Position numbers and translations under genes: made by a program
Notes under the pieces: model-generated
The model's database searches: none
Told to the model about the DNA's origin: nothing
Seen by the model: only the letters and a program-made list of their open reading frames with translations
Assembly: GCF_022808645.1 (NCBI RefSeq)
Contig: NZ_JAKZKT010000009.1
Location: forward strand, 1 to 64,000
DNA length: 64,000 nucleotides
Origin: Bacillus litorisediminis
GTDB taxonomy: Bacteria > Bacillota > Bacilli > Bacillales > JC228
Reading direction: 5' to 3'
Shown: in pieces, positions 17,922-26,127 of the stretch
Position numbering within the stretch: the stretch's first letter is position 1
How the letters are laid out: each line of letters begins with the position of its first letter

Positions 17922-18374
17922 ATGAATATTAGAAAACTCAATAGAGATGAAAAACCTCCAATGGAATTGTTGCTATTAGCTGATCCTTCTGAGGTGATCG
18001 TTCAAGAATATGTAAATAGGGGCGAATGTTTCGTAGCAGAAAGTGAACAAGAAATTTTTGGGGTATATGTACTGATTCCTACCAGACCCAAAACGGTGGA
18101 GCTTGTGAATATTGCAGTTGCAGAGAGTTATAGAGGTAAAGGGATTGGGAAACAGTTGGTGGATAGTGCTATTCAAAAAGCTAAAGCAGGAGGTTTCAAA
18201 ACAATTGAGATTGGCACTGGAAATTCAAGTATTGGACAGCTGGTTCTTTATCAAAAATGTGGTTTTAGAATTATTGGAGTGGATTTAGACTTTTTCTTAC
18301 GGCATTATCCAGAAGAAATATATGAAAACGGAATTCATTGCAGGGATATGATTCGGTTATCCCAGGATTTGTAA
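17922..18374 (+). CDS. GNAT family N-acetyltransferase (YvbK-like)
   Basis: A 150-residue GNAT protein. The acetyl-CoA motif is VAESYRGKGIGKQLVDSAIQ (about residues 67-86), followed by the beta4-alpha4 segment GFKTIEIGTGNSSIGQLVLY and QKCGFRIIGVDLDFF, typical of the YvbK/YjaB-type subgroup. It should transfer an acetyl group from acetyl-CoA to a small amine or protein; the substrate is unknown. AGGAGG precedes the ATG. It lies 30 nt after the membrane protein gene, so it may be the third gene of the TetR operon. Confidence 0.87.
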   Translation: MNIRKLNRDEKPPMELLLLADPSEVIVQEYVNRGECFVAESEQEIFGVYVLIPTRPKTVELVNIAVAESYRGKGIGKQLVDSAIQKAKAGGFKTIEIGTGNSSIGQLVLYQKCGFRIIGVDLDFFLRHYPEEIYENGIHCRDMIRLSQDL

Positions 18375-18423
18375 GGTAAGACGGGGTAAGAGACATGATT
18401 CGAGTACGTGATAAGTGCAACTA

Positions 18424-18454
18424 GGCAAGCGCATAAATGCTTGCCGTTTTTTTG
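18424..18454 (+). terminator. Rho-independent terminator before repeat array A
   Basis: GGCAAGC and GCTTGCC form a perfect stem across an eight-nt loop, followed by seven T residues after one G. It closes the TetR/GNAT operon, so array A starts outside the transcript. Confidence 0.85.
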
Positions 18455-18498
18455 TTTTAAATTTCTTGCTGAAAATGTGTCGATTCACACTGCATTAT

Positions 18499-18956
18499 GT
18501 GCCGAAACGCTCAGGTTATGTGCCGCTCCACACTGATTATGTGCCGTTCCAGGAAGATATGTGCCGCTCCACGCAGATTATATGCCGCTCCACGCAGATT
18601 ATGTGCCGAACCACGCAGATTATGAGCCGATCCAGGAAGATTATGTGCCGAACCGCGCAGATTATGAGCCGCTCCACGCAGATTATGAGCCGCTCCAAGC
18701 AGATTATGTGCCGCTCCACACTGATTATGTTCCGTTCCAGGAAGATATGTGCCGTTGCATGAAGATATGTGCCTAACCGCGCAGATTATGAGCCGCTCCA
18801 CGCAGATTATGAGCCGCTCCACGCAGATTATGTGCCGCTCCACGAAGATTATGTGCCGCTCCGCGCAGATTATGTGCCGCTCCGCGCAGATTATGAGACG
18901 CTCCACGAAGATTATGTGCCGTTCCACGCAGATTATGTGCCGTTCCGATCATTTAT
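18499..18956. repeat. Tandem repeat array A: about 22 units of 21 bp
   Basis: The consensus unit is GTGCCGCTCCACGCAGATTA plus a final T (21 nt). I can follow units starting at 18499, 18520, 18541, 18561, 18582, 18603, 18624 and onward to 18937. Four units are 20 nt long (18541, 18729, 18749, 18937) and so break any reading frame. Variants swap GTG/GAG at the start, CTCC/AACC/TTCC in the middle, and CGCAG/GGAAG/CACTG. Several unit variants recur in the same order, suggesting block duplication. The array sits between a terminator and the next promoter region. Open frames across it lack ribosome binding sites and shift with the 20-nt units, so I treat it as non-coding. Confidence 0.95.
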
Positions 18957-19066
18957 GTGCAATCTACGCCTTCTAATGACCGACTTTTACAATATAGATG
19001 TTTGAGGATGTAACTAATTAGAAATTTCTTCCGACTAATAAGATACAAGGGATAAAGGAGGGAGAA

Positions 19067-19426
19067 ATGTTGAACATTCGAAATATAGCTATAGGGATTG
19101 TTTGCTGCTTGTTATTATCAATCCTGGGTGCATGTGGAATTGCCGGTGAACAAAAGGTAGAAACTGGGGAAGGGTCTACAGGTGATGTAGCTGGAACAGT
19201 ACTTGCTGGAGAAGAAGCAGCAAAAATAATAGGAATATTAAAAAGTATTGAGACAAATGAAGAGGTTATTATAGCGGTTGACGGACAAGATGTACATTAT
19301 CGTTTATCTGAAGAAGCTCAAAGTCAAATAGAAGGTAAAGAAGTGGATTTGGGCAGTGAGGTTACTTTAAGAACCTACTCAATTGGGGATGACAAAGAAA
19401 CGATTGATGAATTTATTAACAATTAA
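19067..19426 (+). CDS. Small lipoprotein of unknown function
   Basis: A 119-residue predicted lipoprotein. The signal is IAIGIVCCLLLSILGAC, with the lipobox LGAC (Cys about residue 24). The mature part opens with a glycine/glutamate-rich linker and then forms a compact domain: IIGILKSIETNEEVIIAVDGQDVHYRL... It should be anchored on the outer face of the cell membrane. I know of no named family. AAAGGAGGGAG fixes the ATG. A strong bidirectional terminator follows. Confidence 0.75.
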   Translation: MLNIRNIAIGIVCCLLLSILGACGIAGEQKVETGEGSTGDVAGTVLAGEEAAKIIGILKSIETNEEVIIAVDGQDVHYRLSEEAQSQIEGKEVDLGSEVTLRTYSIGDDKETIDEFINN

Positions 19427-19430
19427 ATTT

Positions 19431-19465
19431 AAAACGCAGGGATCTGAGTATTCCTGCGTTTTGCT
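19431..19465 (+). terminator. Rho-independent terminator after lipoprotein gene
   Basis: AAAACGCAGG and CCTGCGTTTT form a perfect 10-bp stem, with A and T runs on both sides so that it can act on either strand. Confidence 0.85.
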
Positions 19466-19587
19466 ATGAGGGAAATAGAGGTATCAAAAAAAGAAACCCG
19501 AAAAGTGGGTAGGATTTTTAATGCAATGGTTAATTATGGTAAAATATAATTAAAGTAAAAAAGAATAAAGTAGCAGGGGAAAATTAA

Positions 19588-20042
19588 TTGATACCGAACA
19601 TTCGGTAATAAAGAAGCCGGTAAACAATACATACTTAGATCTTCTGTATATTGTGTAAAGAACAAAAAAAAATTATTCAAACAAGTGATGGAATCGTTTT
19701 CTTCCGGGAGGCGGAATTGTAAAAAATGAGACACACGAAGAGTGTATAAAAAGAGAAGCCCTTGAAGAAATGGGAATGGATATTGAAGCAGGTCCGTTTA
19801 TAGGGTGTGCCCGAAGATATTTTTATTCTGCAAGTCAATATTCCAAATGAAGGCCATTTTATTTTTGTAAGATGGGAAAGCAAGTAAGGAACCCAACTGA
19901 AACTGATCACATCTTATAATGGATTCACCTAAATCAGGCAATAGAAAAATTATTCCGAGATCATCAAAGTCGGGCAGTAGTTGAGGCATTAAAACAATTT
20001 AAATCTGGCTCAGTTTTGAATGAAAGGGAGGGGACCAAATGA
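19588..20042 (+). pseudogene. Nudix hydrolase pseudogene
   Basis: The Nudix box is intact in one frame at about 19702-19775: GGGIVKNETHEECIKREALE followed by EMG, matching Gx5Ex7REUxEExGU. The N-terminal strand (EHSVIKKPVNNTYLDLLYIV, about 19588-19650) and the segments after the box (QYSN..GHFIFV, HQSRAVVEALKQF) lie in other frames, with several internal stops. At least three frame changes separate them. The last frame ends at TGA overlapping the ATG of the next lipoprotein gene, so the original pair was translationally coupled. The intact enzyme would have hydrolysed a nucleoside-diphosphate derivative. Confidence 0.85.
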
Positions 20043-20485
20043 AGTATATTTTTTCTATTATTTTGTTGCTACTATCTGTAGGATGCAGTCAGCAAATTGG
20101 AGCTTATGAGTTTCCGCCTTCACCATCCGGTAAAATCATAATCGATAACAAAGAATACCAAATGGAAGCGGGTAACTACAGATGGGAAAGAAAACAGGGT
20201 TTTAATACTGAGGTAGTTCAAACAGATGCAGCTTCGCCATATCAAATCGCTGAACATTTCAGTCCGATTTCTTCGAATAGTCATAGCAAGGTTGATATAG
20301 TGATTGAAAATGATCCTAAGATTACTGTTTATCTATGGAATAAAGAAGGGAGATTAAAGGAAATTGATATTAAAAATAATCAAATATCAATCCCAGAAAA
20401 TAAGGGCCGATATATTTATGAAGTAGTAGGACAGTGGGACAATGGGGAAGTATCTTATACGTTTGTTGTCAATATCAATGATTAA
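20039..20485 (+). CDS. Lipoprotein of unknown function
   Basis: A 148-residue predicted lipoprotein with the signal YIFSIILLLLSVGC (lipobox SVGC, Cys about residue 16). The mature part is strand-rich and may form a small immunoglobulin-like or jelly-roll domain; it ends with GRYIYEVVGQWDNGEVSYTFVVNI, which resembles extracellular Ig-like modules. The AAGGGAGGGGACCAA ribosome binding site lies in the end of the Nudix pseudogene. I do not recognise a named family. Confidence 0.75.
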   Translation: MKYIFSIILLLLSVGCSQQIGAYEFPPSPSGKIIIDNKEYQMEAGNYRWERKQGFNTEVVQTDAASPYQIAEHFSPISSNSHSKVDIVIENDPKITVYLWNKEGRLKEIDIKNNQISIPENKGRYIYEVVGQWDNGEVSYTFVVNIND

Positions 20486-20720
20486 TACTTTTATGGTTCA
20501 TTAAAATTTGGGAGGATTTTATGGCTGGATTTTTACTGTGAACCCTTTTGATAGAATTCAATGGGGATTACAGATCGTTAATGGAATCTCAACATTATGT
20601 TGAATAACTAAATACTAAGACCTTACTAAAGCAGAAGCTCATTTTTCATAAACCAGCTACATCTTTATTACAATTCTTGTAAACTATTAATAACGACTGA
20701 TATGACTAAGGGGTGAAATA

Positions 20721-21281
20721 TTGAAAAAAATATACATTCTGCTCGCGATTATTGTGATCCCAATTCTTCTTGTTCTATATTTCAATTATCAAATAACATC
20801 AACAGCCAAGGAAACCCCTCCCGATAATATCCCGTATCTGATTATCCTGGGTGCTAAGGTAAATGGATCAGAAATGTCGTTAGCCCTTCTATATCGTGCT
20901 AATAAAGCACTTGAATACCTTAAACAAAATCAACATACAAAGGTAATTGTCACTGGTGGGCAAGGGCCTGGTGAGGATATAACAGAAGCAGAGGCGTTAA
21001 GGCGATATTTAGATGAAAACGGAATACCATCTGAAAGAATTTTAATAGAAAATCGGTCCACTTCAACGTATGAAAACCTAAAATTTACAAAAGAGCTGTT
21101 TGATATAGATCAGGCAGTGATTGTAAGCAATGACTTTCATTTATATCGAGCTATAGAATTAGCGGAGAATGTCGGAATAAAAGGCTATCCTTTAGCTGCA
21201 AAAACACCTGAGGTTGTTAAGATTCCAATGAAACTGAGAGAATACGCAGCGATATTTAAAATGAAGATTACGGGAAAATAA
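20721..21281 (+). CDS. YdcF/SanA-like protein (DUF218)
   Basis: A 186-residue protein with one N-terminal membrane helix (IYILLAIIVIPILLVLYFNY) and a DUF218 domain: YLIILGAKVNGSEMS, KVIVTGGQGPGEDITEAEAL, RILIENRSTSTYENLKFTK and VIVSNDFHLYRAIELAEN. This is the ElyC/SanA/YdcF family. Relatives such as SanA and ElyC act in envelope integrity in Gram-negative bacteria, and YdcF binds SAM, but the role in Bacilli is unclear. The domain would face outside with one anchor. The start is TTG or GTG near 20721 with AGGGGTG upstream. Confidence 0.85.
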   Translation: MKKIYILLAIIVIPILLVLYFNYQITSTAKETPPDNIPYLIILGAKVNGSEMSLALLYRANKALEYLKQNQHTKVIVTGGQGPGEDITEAEALRRYLDENGIPSERILIENRSTSTYENLKFTKELFDIDQAVIVSNDFHLYRAIELAENVGIKGYPLAAKTPEVVKIPMKLREYAAIFKMKITGK

Positions 21282-21335
21282 TTTTCAAAGTATGGATTTT
21301 TATAATTAAAGAAACTAGGCTTCAAGCCTGCAGAG

Positions 21336-21366
21336 ATAACCACCCAATCAAAGTGGTTATTTTTTC
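21336..21366 (+). terminator. Rho-independent terminator
   Basis: ATAACCAC pairs with GTGGTTAT across a nine-nt loop, followed by six T residues. Confidence 0.8.
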
Positions 21367-21444
21367 ATAAAAAATTAGTACCTAGTCCTAATAACAAGTG
21401 ATAAAATATATTTGGTTGATAATTATAGATGAGGTGACTGTAAT

Positions 21445-22426
21445 ATGATTGAATCGAAAGCTCGCATTACTGCTATTGGCGCATACGTACCGGAAAAGAA
21501 GTTAACGAACTTTGATTTAGAAATAATGGTCGAGACCAATGACGAATGGATTGTAAAACGTACGGGTATAAAAGAGCGAAGAATTGCTCATGAGAAAGAA
21601 TTTACAAGTGATATTGCTTGTATGTCTGTAAGAAATTTGATGGAACGCTATGACAAATCAGTAGAAGATGTAGATATGATTATTGTATGTACAATTACAC
21701 CCGATTTTAAAACTCCAAGTGTTGCTTCATTAGTTCAAGCAAAATTAGGGATTAAACATGCCGGAGCTATTGATTTAAACGCAGCCTGTGCCGGATTTAC
21801 TTACGGACTGCATGTAGCCAATGGGCTGATCACATCAGGCTTACACAAGAAAATTCTAGTGATTGGAGCCGAAACCTTATCCAAAGTTACAGACTATACA
21901 GATCGAACTACCTGTATTTTATTTGGAGATGGAGGAGGAGCAGTTCTTGTAGAATATGACGAAGTCCAGCCCAGCTTTCTTTCATATTATCTAATGTCTG
22001 AAGGAGAAAAAGGAAATCATTTATATTGTTCTGATCTCTCAAATCACATTTTCGAAGAGAAAATTAATCATAGCGGAAAAATCGTTCAAAATGGACGTGA
22101 GGTTTATAAGTGGGCTGTTTCCACAGTTCCGACAGGGATGCAAATGGTTATGGAAAAAGCCTCCGTTTCTTTAAATGAAGTGGATTGGTTTGTACCCCAT
22201 AGTGCAAATTTAAGGATGATTGAATCAATCTGTGAGAAAATCGAGTTTCCAATAGAGAAAACATTGTACAGCTTAGTGGACTATGGCAACACTTCTTCGG
22301 CAACCATCTTTATCGCTAAATAAAGGCTTACTCGAGGGGAACATTCAAAATGGCCATAAGTTATTATTATATGGCTTTGGAGGAGGTTTGGCACAGGCTG
22401 GACTGCTGATTAAGTGGAATTTGTAA
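21445..22426 (+). pseudogene. fabH: Beta-ketoacyl-ACP synthase III (FabH), frameshifted at the 3' end
   Basis: FabH condenses acyl-CoA with malonyl-ACP to start fatty acid synthesis. The frame shows the catalytic Cys in DLNAACAGFTYGL (about residue 112), KVTDYTDRTTCILFGDGGGA and the His in VDWFVPHSANLRMIE. It then reads YGNTSSATIFIAK and stops at 22323. Shifting the frame at about 22303-22308 (two C missing, or one T extra) gives PLSLNKGLLEGNIQNGHK and LLYGFGGGLAQAGLLIKW, the normal FabH end, including part of the active-site Asn region upstream (YGNTSSA). Many Bacilli carry two FabH copies (FabHA, FabHB), so this could be the spare copy. Confidence 0.88.
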
Positions 22427-22463
22427 ACTGAATAAACGAAAACAAATCTATAGTAAAAATATT

Positions 22464-22491
22464 AGTCTCTTCAATTGGAGGGACTTTTTTT
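22464..22491 (+). terminator. Rho-independent terminator after fabH
   Basis: AGTCTCTTC and GGAGGGACT form a nine-pair stem (with G-U pairs) across AATT, followed by seven T residues. Confidence 0.75.
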
Positions 22492-22711
22492 ATAACAGGG
22501 AAATGGATTTATATGGTAAAATAAAACTGAATGTATTGGTCAGTAAAAGAAAGATTCTTTTACTTAACGTTGAACAAGAACAAAGAATCGAGGAACTGAA
22601 AAAGCAAAATGATGAGATTTAAAAAAATATAGTTTATTAAACAGAAGTTATATAAATAAGATTATCCAATTAGGCCAATAAAAAAATTAAATATGAATTT
22701 TCGGAGATGAG

Positions 22712-23281
22712 GTGATAATTATTAAAAGGGTATTGGTTATGACAGTCGGAAAAACACATAGCGGAAAGACAACATTCGCTAGAGCTCTAGAAAAGATGTT
22801 ATTCAACTCGGTTGTGATTGATCAAGATAACCATGCCGAATTCATCAATACTTATTACAAAACATTGCAGCCAAAACAAGGACCTAATACTTTCAAACAC
22901 GCAATTACTCAAACAATTGTAGATTATGCTATTAATCATTCAAATTATCATTTGATTATCTGCAATTCAAATCGGTCTCGCAAAAATTGATTGGATTTGC
23001 TCGAGTTTTTTCATAATAAAGGGTTTGTCAGTATCCTGGTTCATTTTGACATACCAGATCAGATTCTTCGACAGCGAGTCGATACATCACAGCGGAGCAA
23101 AGCAATATTTAGGAGTGCTACTTCATTTGAGGAAGTGCTTACCCGTCAGTTGGCTAAGTCTCATAAAATTGAAATTTCAGCACCTATAGAAGGGGAAGCG
23201 GATTATTTATTCGTTATCAAAAATACGGATGAAGTTGAGTCCGTTTCGCGGGGAATTGTTAAAATAGCCCAAAATTTATGA
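22712..23281 (+). pseudogene. P-loop kinase-like ATPase with an in-frame stop
   Basis: Read through, this is a protein of about 189 residues with a Walker A motif VGKTHSGKTTFARAL (about residues 12-26). It continues with VVIDQDNHAEFINTYYK and the core HLIICNSNRSRKN, then TGA at 22988-22990, then LDLLEFFHNKGFVSILVHFD, a Walker-B-like strand, and ends IVKIAQNL. Both halves are in the same frame, so the only lesion is the stop; CGA to TGA is the simplest change. It is a small AAA/adenylate-kinase-like kinase of unknown substrate. The start is GTG 22712 with GGAG upstream, or ATG 22739. Confidence 0.8.
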
Positions 23282-23342
23282 ATAGAGTGTAGCTAGGAAC
23301 ATTTTTGGTGTCAAAGTACTGTTTTAAGGAGGGGAGATATAT

Positions 23343-23450
23343 ATGTGGTGGGTAATTATTGTTATCATTGCATATCTTCCAATCATTTATCGAATTCATA
23401 GACGATTGGATTATTTAGAAAAAGAAGTAAAAAGATTAAAAGGTGAATAA
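23343..23450 (+). CDS. 35-residue single-helix membrane microprotein
   Basis: ATG at 23343 follows a strong AAGGAGGGG-type ribosome binding site (AAGGAGGGGAGATATAT). The product is one N-terminal membrane helix (WWVIIVIIAYLPIIY) and a charged amphipathic helix with a heptad-like pattern (RIHRRLDYLEKEVKRLKGE). The layout is typical of small Bacillus membrane peptides with a short cytoplasmic coiled coil. No family name is known to me. The spacing to the upstream kinase pseudogene is about 60 nt. Confidence 0.65.
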   Translation: MWWVIIVIIAYLPIIYRIHRRLDYLEKEVKRLKGE

Positions 23451-23504
23451 GATTTTATGTAAATGGCTGAAGCCTTTTATTTACTTCGCAAGGGGGGATC
23501 GGCT

Positions 23505-23635
23505 GATTAGCGGACTGTCTTGATGATTTTATTACAGACATACATTCCGTGATTTCCTCGAAAACACTCGTATTAGAAGATAATAGGACATAGGTTCGTT
23601 ACTTGCCGTGAATCATTCAAAAATCACCTGTCCCA
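23505..23635. repeat. Dispersed GGACA cassette, degenerate copy 1
   Basis: It carries GCGGAC (23510), GACATACATTCCGTGATTT (23537-23555), GGACATAGGTTCGTTACTTG (23586-23605) and then GTGAATCATTCAAAAATCACC. These words match, in the same order, those of the cassette at 25889-26060 and, inverted, 35354-35485. The right-hand inverted arm is weak here (only CCTGTCCCAT), so this copy seems decayed or truncated. Confidence 0.65.
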
Positions 23636-23745
23636 TACCAATAAATCTCCTTGCTTATTACATTCTACGAAATTGCTGCTAATGAGGAATATCAAACAAA
23701 AATTCATTCGTATAATTTGAAAAATGATTGAATGGGGGGAGTTAT

Positions 23746-23961
23746 TTGTTCCAATTTTTTCTATTTGTGGGTGTAACGTGTTTTATTATTTCTGGTTTAT
23801 TAGTTGGTGCATGGGTAAGTGGAGACCGGCAAAGAGGAAATTTTCATTCAGAAACTGCTGTAGATAGGAGATTAAGAACAAAAATTGCGTATATTTCTTT
23901 TTTGGTTGGAATCCTTGCTTTTGTAATTTCCGGGATCATCTATTTTCTATTCAAAGATTAA
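23746..23961 (+). CDS. Small two-helix membrane protein, DUF5316-like
   Basis: About 71 residues: helix 1 (FFLFVGVTCFIISGLLVGAWV), a polar loop SGDRQRGNFHSETAVDRRLR, and helix 2 (IAYISFLVGILAFVISGIIYF). The loop pattern GDR-x-R-x-N-(Y/F)-H-(S/T)-E-T is what I associate with DUF5316, a small Bacillus family of unknown function. TTG at 23746 is the likely start, eight nt after a GGGGGGAG ribosome binding site; a TTG at 23728 lies upstream of that site. Confidence 0.6.
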   Translation: MFQFFLFVGVTCFIISGLLVGAWVSGDRQRGNFHSETAVDRRLRTKIAYISFLVGILAFVISGIIYFLFKD

Positions 23962-24095
23962 ATAACGCCGGGGAGAAAATATGCAGTTTCACTGGATATC
24001 TGGTGCCAGTTCCTTGCTGTATATGTTTTTTAGCGGGGAAAAGGCACCTATTATTATTTGAATACACGATTGATTATAGGGTAACCATAAGTTTT

Positions 24096-24275
24096 TCACT
24101 GCTTGAATCGATTAGGATTTTCGCTGGCAAAGGCACCGCCATCTCGAATTGTTTCATCAAGCGCTTTCTTTGCTAGGCTTTCCGCACTTATTTCTTCGTT
24201 AAACCCTTTTTGGCGTGAAGGGTCAATTGCTGATTTACCTTTTAATTCCTTTTTAGAGCCAGATTCTTCAGTCAT
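24096..24275 (-). CDS. 59-residue hydrophilic small protein
   Basis: On the minus strand ATG at 24275 follows AAAGGAGGAGATACA, one of the strongest ribosome binding sites in the window. The product is fully hydrophilic: it opens MTEESGSKKELKGKSAID, continues with SRQKGFNEEISAESLAKKAL, and ends FASENPNRFKQ. There is no signal or membrane segment. Size and composition recall small spore or stress proteins of Bacilli, but I cannot name a family. An overlapping frame on the plus strand has no ribosome binding site and is a shadow of this gene. Confidence 0.65.
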   Translation of the reverse strand: MTEESGSKKELKGKSAIDPSRQKGFNEEISAESLAKKALDETIRDGGAFASENPNRFKQ

Positions 24276-24479
24276 TGTATCTCCTCCTTTCTTTTAATAT
24301 TTAGTATGGTTTTATTGAAAGGAAATAAAACCAAAGTATTTTCAGGATGGCTATTTAAAAACGGGATAAGACTGTGTTTATCGCAGGTCAAAAATTTGAT
24401 TAATAATTGGGAGAAGAAGGAATGATATGTATAGAGTTGTTAATAGGTAGGATAGGATACTATGAAAGGAGGAAAAGCC

Positions 24480-24683
24480 ATGGATCGAACCTTACAAATG
24501 GCGAGTGAATTGGAAAGCATGATAAAAGCAGGAGAAATTGAAGAGGATGTTGTGGACGACATTACTTCTGTTATACAAGATCTAAGGGATGGAAAACGAA
24601 CTCTCAATGAGTTTTACCGGGCTAGTACATCTGAAAAATTACTCGACATATTGGATGAGGTCAATCAAAGGGTAAAAAGATAA
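24480..24683 (+). CDS. 67-residue helical protein of unknown function
   Basis: ATG at 24480 is placed by AAAGGAGG seven nt upstream (that site overlaps an upstream in-frame ATG at 24462, which is less likely). The product is acidic and all-helical: TLQMASELESMIKAGEIEED, then DITSVIQDLRDGKRTLNEF and SEKLLDILDEVNQRVKR. It may form a small helical bundle or dimer. No family is recognised. It is transcribed away from the minus-strand small protein, with a shared spacer of about 200 nt. Confidence 0.65.
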   Translation: MDRTLQMASELESMIKAGEIEEDVVDDITSVIQDLRDGKRTLNEFYRASTSEKLLDILDEVNQRVKR

Positions 24684-25244
24684 TCAAAACTAAATAGCTG
24701 ATTTTCATACTAAACAGTATCTAAAGTTTAAGAGTATTGCTTGAATAAGTGTTGCCGCCCTTTATTACAAAGTATGGCTCGGGATATTTCATGTAATGAT
24801 GAATAAATATTGATAAAAGTTTAGTAGATGATGTGTTGCTGGCTTCTAATTTATTTCCTACTCTCCTAAGTCATCACCATCATCTATATGTCCATTCCCA
24901 TCATCAGTACTTTGTTTCCCATTATCTTTAAATAAAAAAGTCATAGATATTTTTAAATAGTGTTTTTTTCTGCTAATTTGATTATCGCAGGACAATATAC
25001 CAAGTTACAACAAAAACAAGCTAATTTCAGTTCGTTTTTAAATAGTACTAAAAATCGTTTGCTTAAAATTGTGGAATATTTTTATATGGTTACAAAATGA
25101 AATAAATTATCACTTGGAGAGATCACTACTATAGTTGGTCTCATTTTTTATGTAAAAAACGTTCCTATATTTGGAATATAATGTTAACCTTGAAATAGGA
25201 TATCTATAATCAAAAATATAGAAAGTCAATTGGGGGAGAAAAAT
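24684..25244. other. Gene-poor spacer
   Basis: No gene with start signals is visible in about 560 nt. On the minus strand at about 24857-24943 a short frame reads MTFLFKDNGKQSTDDG and ends DDGDDLGE, without a ribosome binding site; it looks like the tail of a lost gene. The rest is AT-rich and probably holds the promoter of the DUF4177 gene. Confidence 0.4.
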
Positions 25245-25442
25245 ATGGAGGTATGGGAATATAAAACAATTAAGTTTAAGCCAGGGGGATTCTTTGGGGG
25301 GAAAATTGATGAACAAGAATTTGAAAATGAACTTAATCAATATGGAAGAGATGGCTGGGAACTAATTTCTTGCTTCGATACTAGTTATGGACAGGGAACT
25401 TCCAGGGAAGTTATTGCTGTTATGAAAAGAAAATCTATGTAA
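25245..25442 (+). CDS. DUF4177 protein
   Basis: A 65-residue protein with the DUF4177 pattern: WEYKTIKFKP at the N-terminus, a middle helix FENELNQYGRDGWELISC and a closing strand REVIAVMKRK. The family is a small alpha/beta fold common in Firmicutes with no assigned function. ATG at 25245 follows GGGGGAG by six nt. It lies 45 nt before the next small membrane protein gene and may be cotranscribed with it. Confidence 0.8.
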   Translation: MEVWEYKTIKFKPGGFFGGKIDEQEFENELNQYGRDGWELISCFDTSYGQGTSREVIAVMKRKSM

Positions 25443-25487
25443 ATTATTGTAATAGAACTTCATAAAAGTCAAATGAGGGTTTTTTTG

Positions 25488-25832
25488 ATGATAGAAGAAA
25501 TAAGAGTACTTCTTTATTTCAGTTTAATGATTCTTTCATTGATAGGATCTCTGTTTTTAGCGATTTTTCTATTTAATAAAAGCTATAAACTTTGGTCATC
25601 GTTTTTTGCTGCTACAATTGTTAACATTTTAATACTTGCTCTTTCAAGTTATTGGTGGTTTGCAACAGAAACAGACGGAATAAGCGCTGGACTCGGATTA
25701 TTATACAATCGGATAGCAATTGCTGTTATAGCTGTAATTACCTTCGTCTCATTAGCCGTTTTAAATCAAAAAAGGTTTAAAAAATTATCTTTTAATGGTC
25801 ATAGATTTATAAGCTCAATTTTCATAGGATAA
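25488..25832 (+). CDS. Small membrane protein of unknown function
   Basis: About 114 residues with three predicted helices (VLLYFSLMILSLIGSLFLAIFLF, FFAATIVNILILALSSYWWF, IAIAVIAVITFVSLAVL). The loops are short and the C-terminus is basic. ATG 25488 follows GAGGG by eight nt; an upstream in-frame ATG at 25473 has no good site. I cannot assign a family. Confidence 0.6.
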   Translation: MIEEIRVLLYFSLMILSLIGSLFLAIFLFNKSYKLWSSFFAATIVNILILALSSYWWFATETDGISAGLGLLYNRIAIAVIAVITFVSLAVLNQKRFKKLSFNGHRFISSIFIG

Positions 25833-25888
25833 ACTCGGCAAGAATGCTTCCGGGATTAAATAAGATTTGCCTTAATAATTTTCTTTGC

Positions 25889-26060
25889 GGACATACGATT
25901 CGTTATTTTATCAAAAATGCTCTTTTTGGAAAATTATAGGACATACGTTCCGTTGTTTGCTGTATCATGAAAAATACATGTTTTTACCTAAAATAAAGGA
26001 ACGGGTGCCCGCTAATTCTGAAATTCCGCGATTTTTTTCAGATATCGGAACCCATGTCCT
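25889..26060. repeat. Dispersed GGACA cassette, copy 2 (most complete)
   Basis: Nested inverted repeats. The outer pair is GGACATACGATTCGTT (25889) against GGAACCCATGTCC (26047-26059). The inner pair is GGACATACGTTCCGTT (25939-25954) against AAAGGAACGGGTGCCC (25995-26010). The centre reads TGAAAAATACATGTTTTTACC. The block from the inner arm through ACATGTTTTTACCTAAA, GCTAATTCTG and GGAACC-ATGTCCTTTA is shared with the inverted copy at 35354-35485. No frame, target-site duplication or transposase is visible. Confidence 0.8.
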
Positions 26061-26127
26061 TTAGCCATCTGCCATGGTTAGAACGACCTACGAAAGTTGA
26101 GTCATTCATATACAAAGGAGGGGAACC

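Noticed and set aside
18415-19005. Open frames through array A as repeat proteins
   Set aside because: No ribosome binding sites. Four 20-nt units shift the frame. Frames are open on both strands, as expected from a stop-free repeat unit.
24103-24297. Plus-strand frame of 64 codons
   Set aside because: It has no ribosome binding site and is opposite a minus-strand small gene with a strong one.
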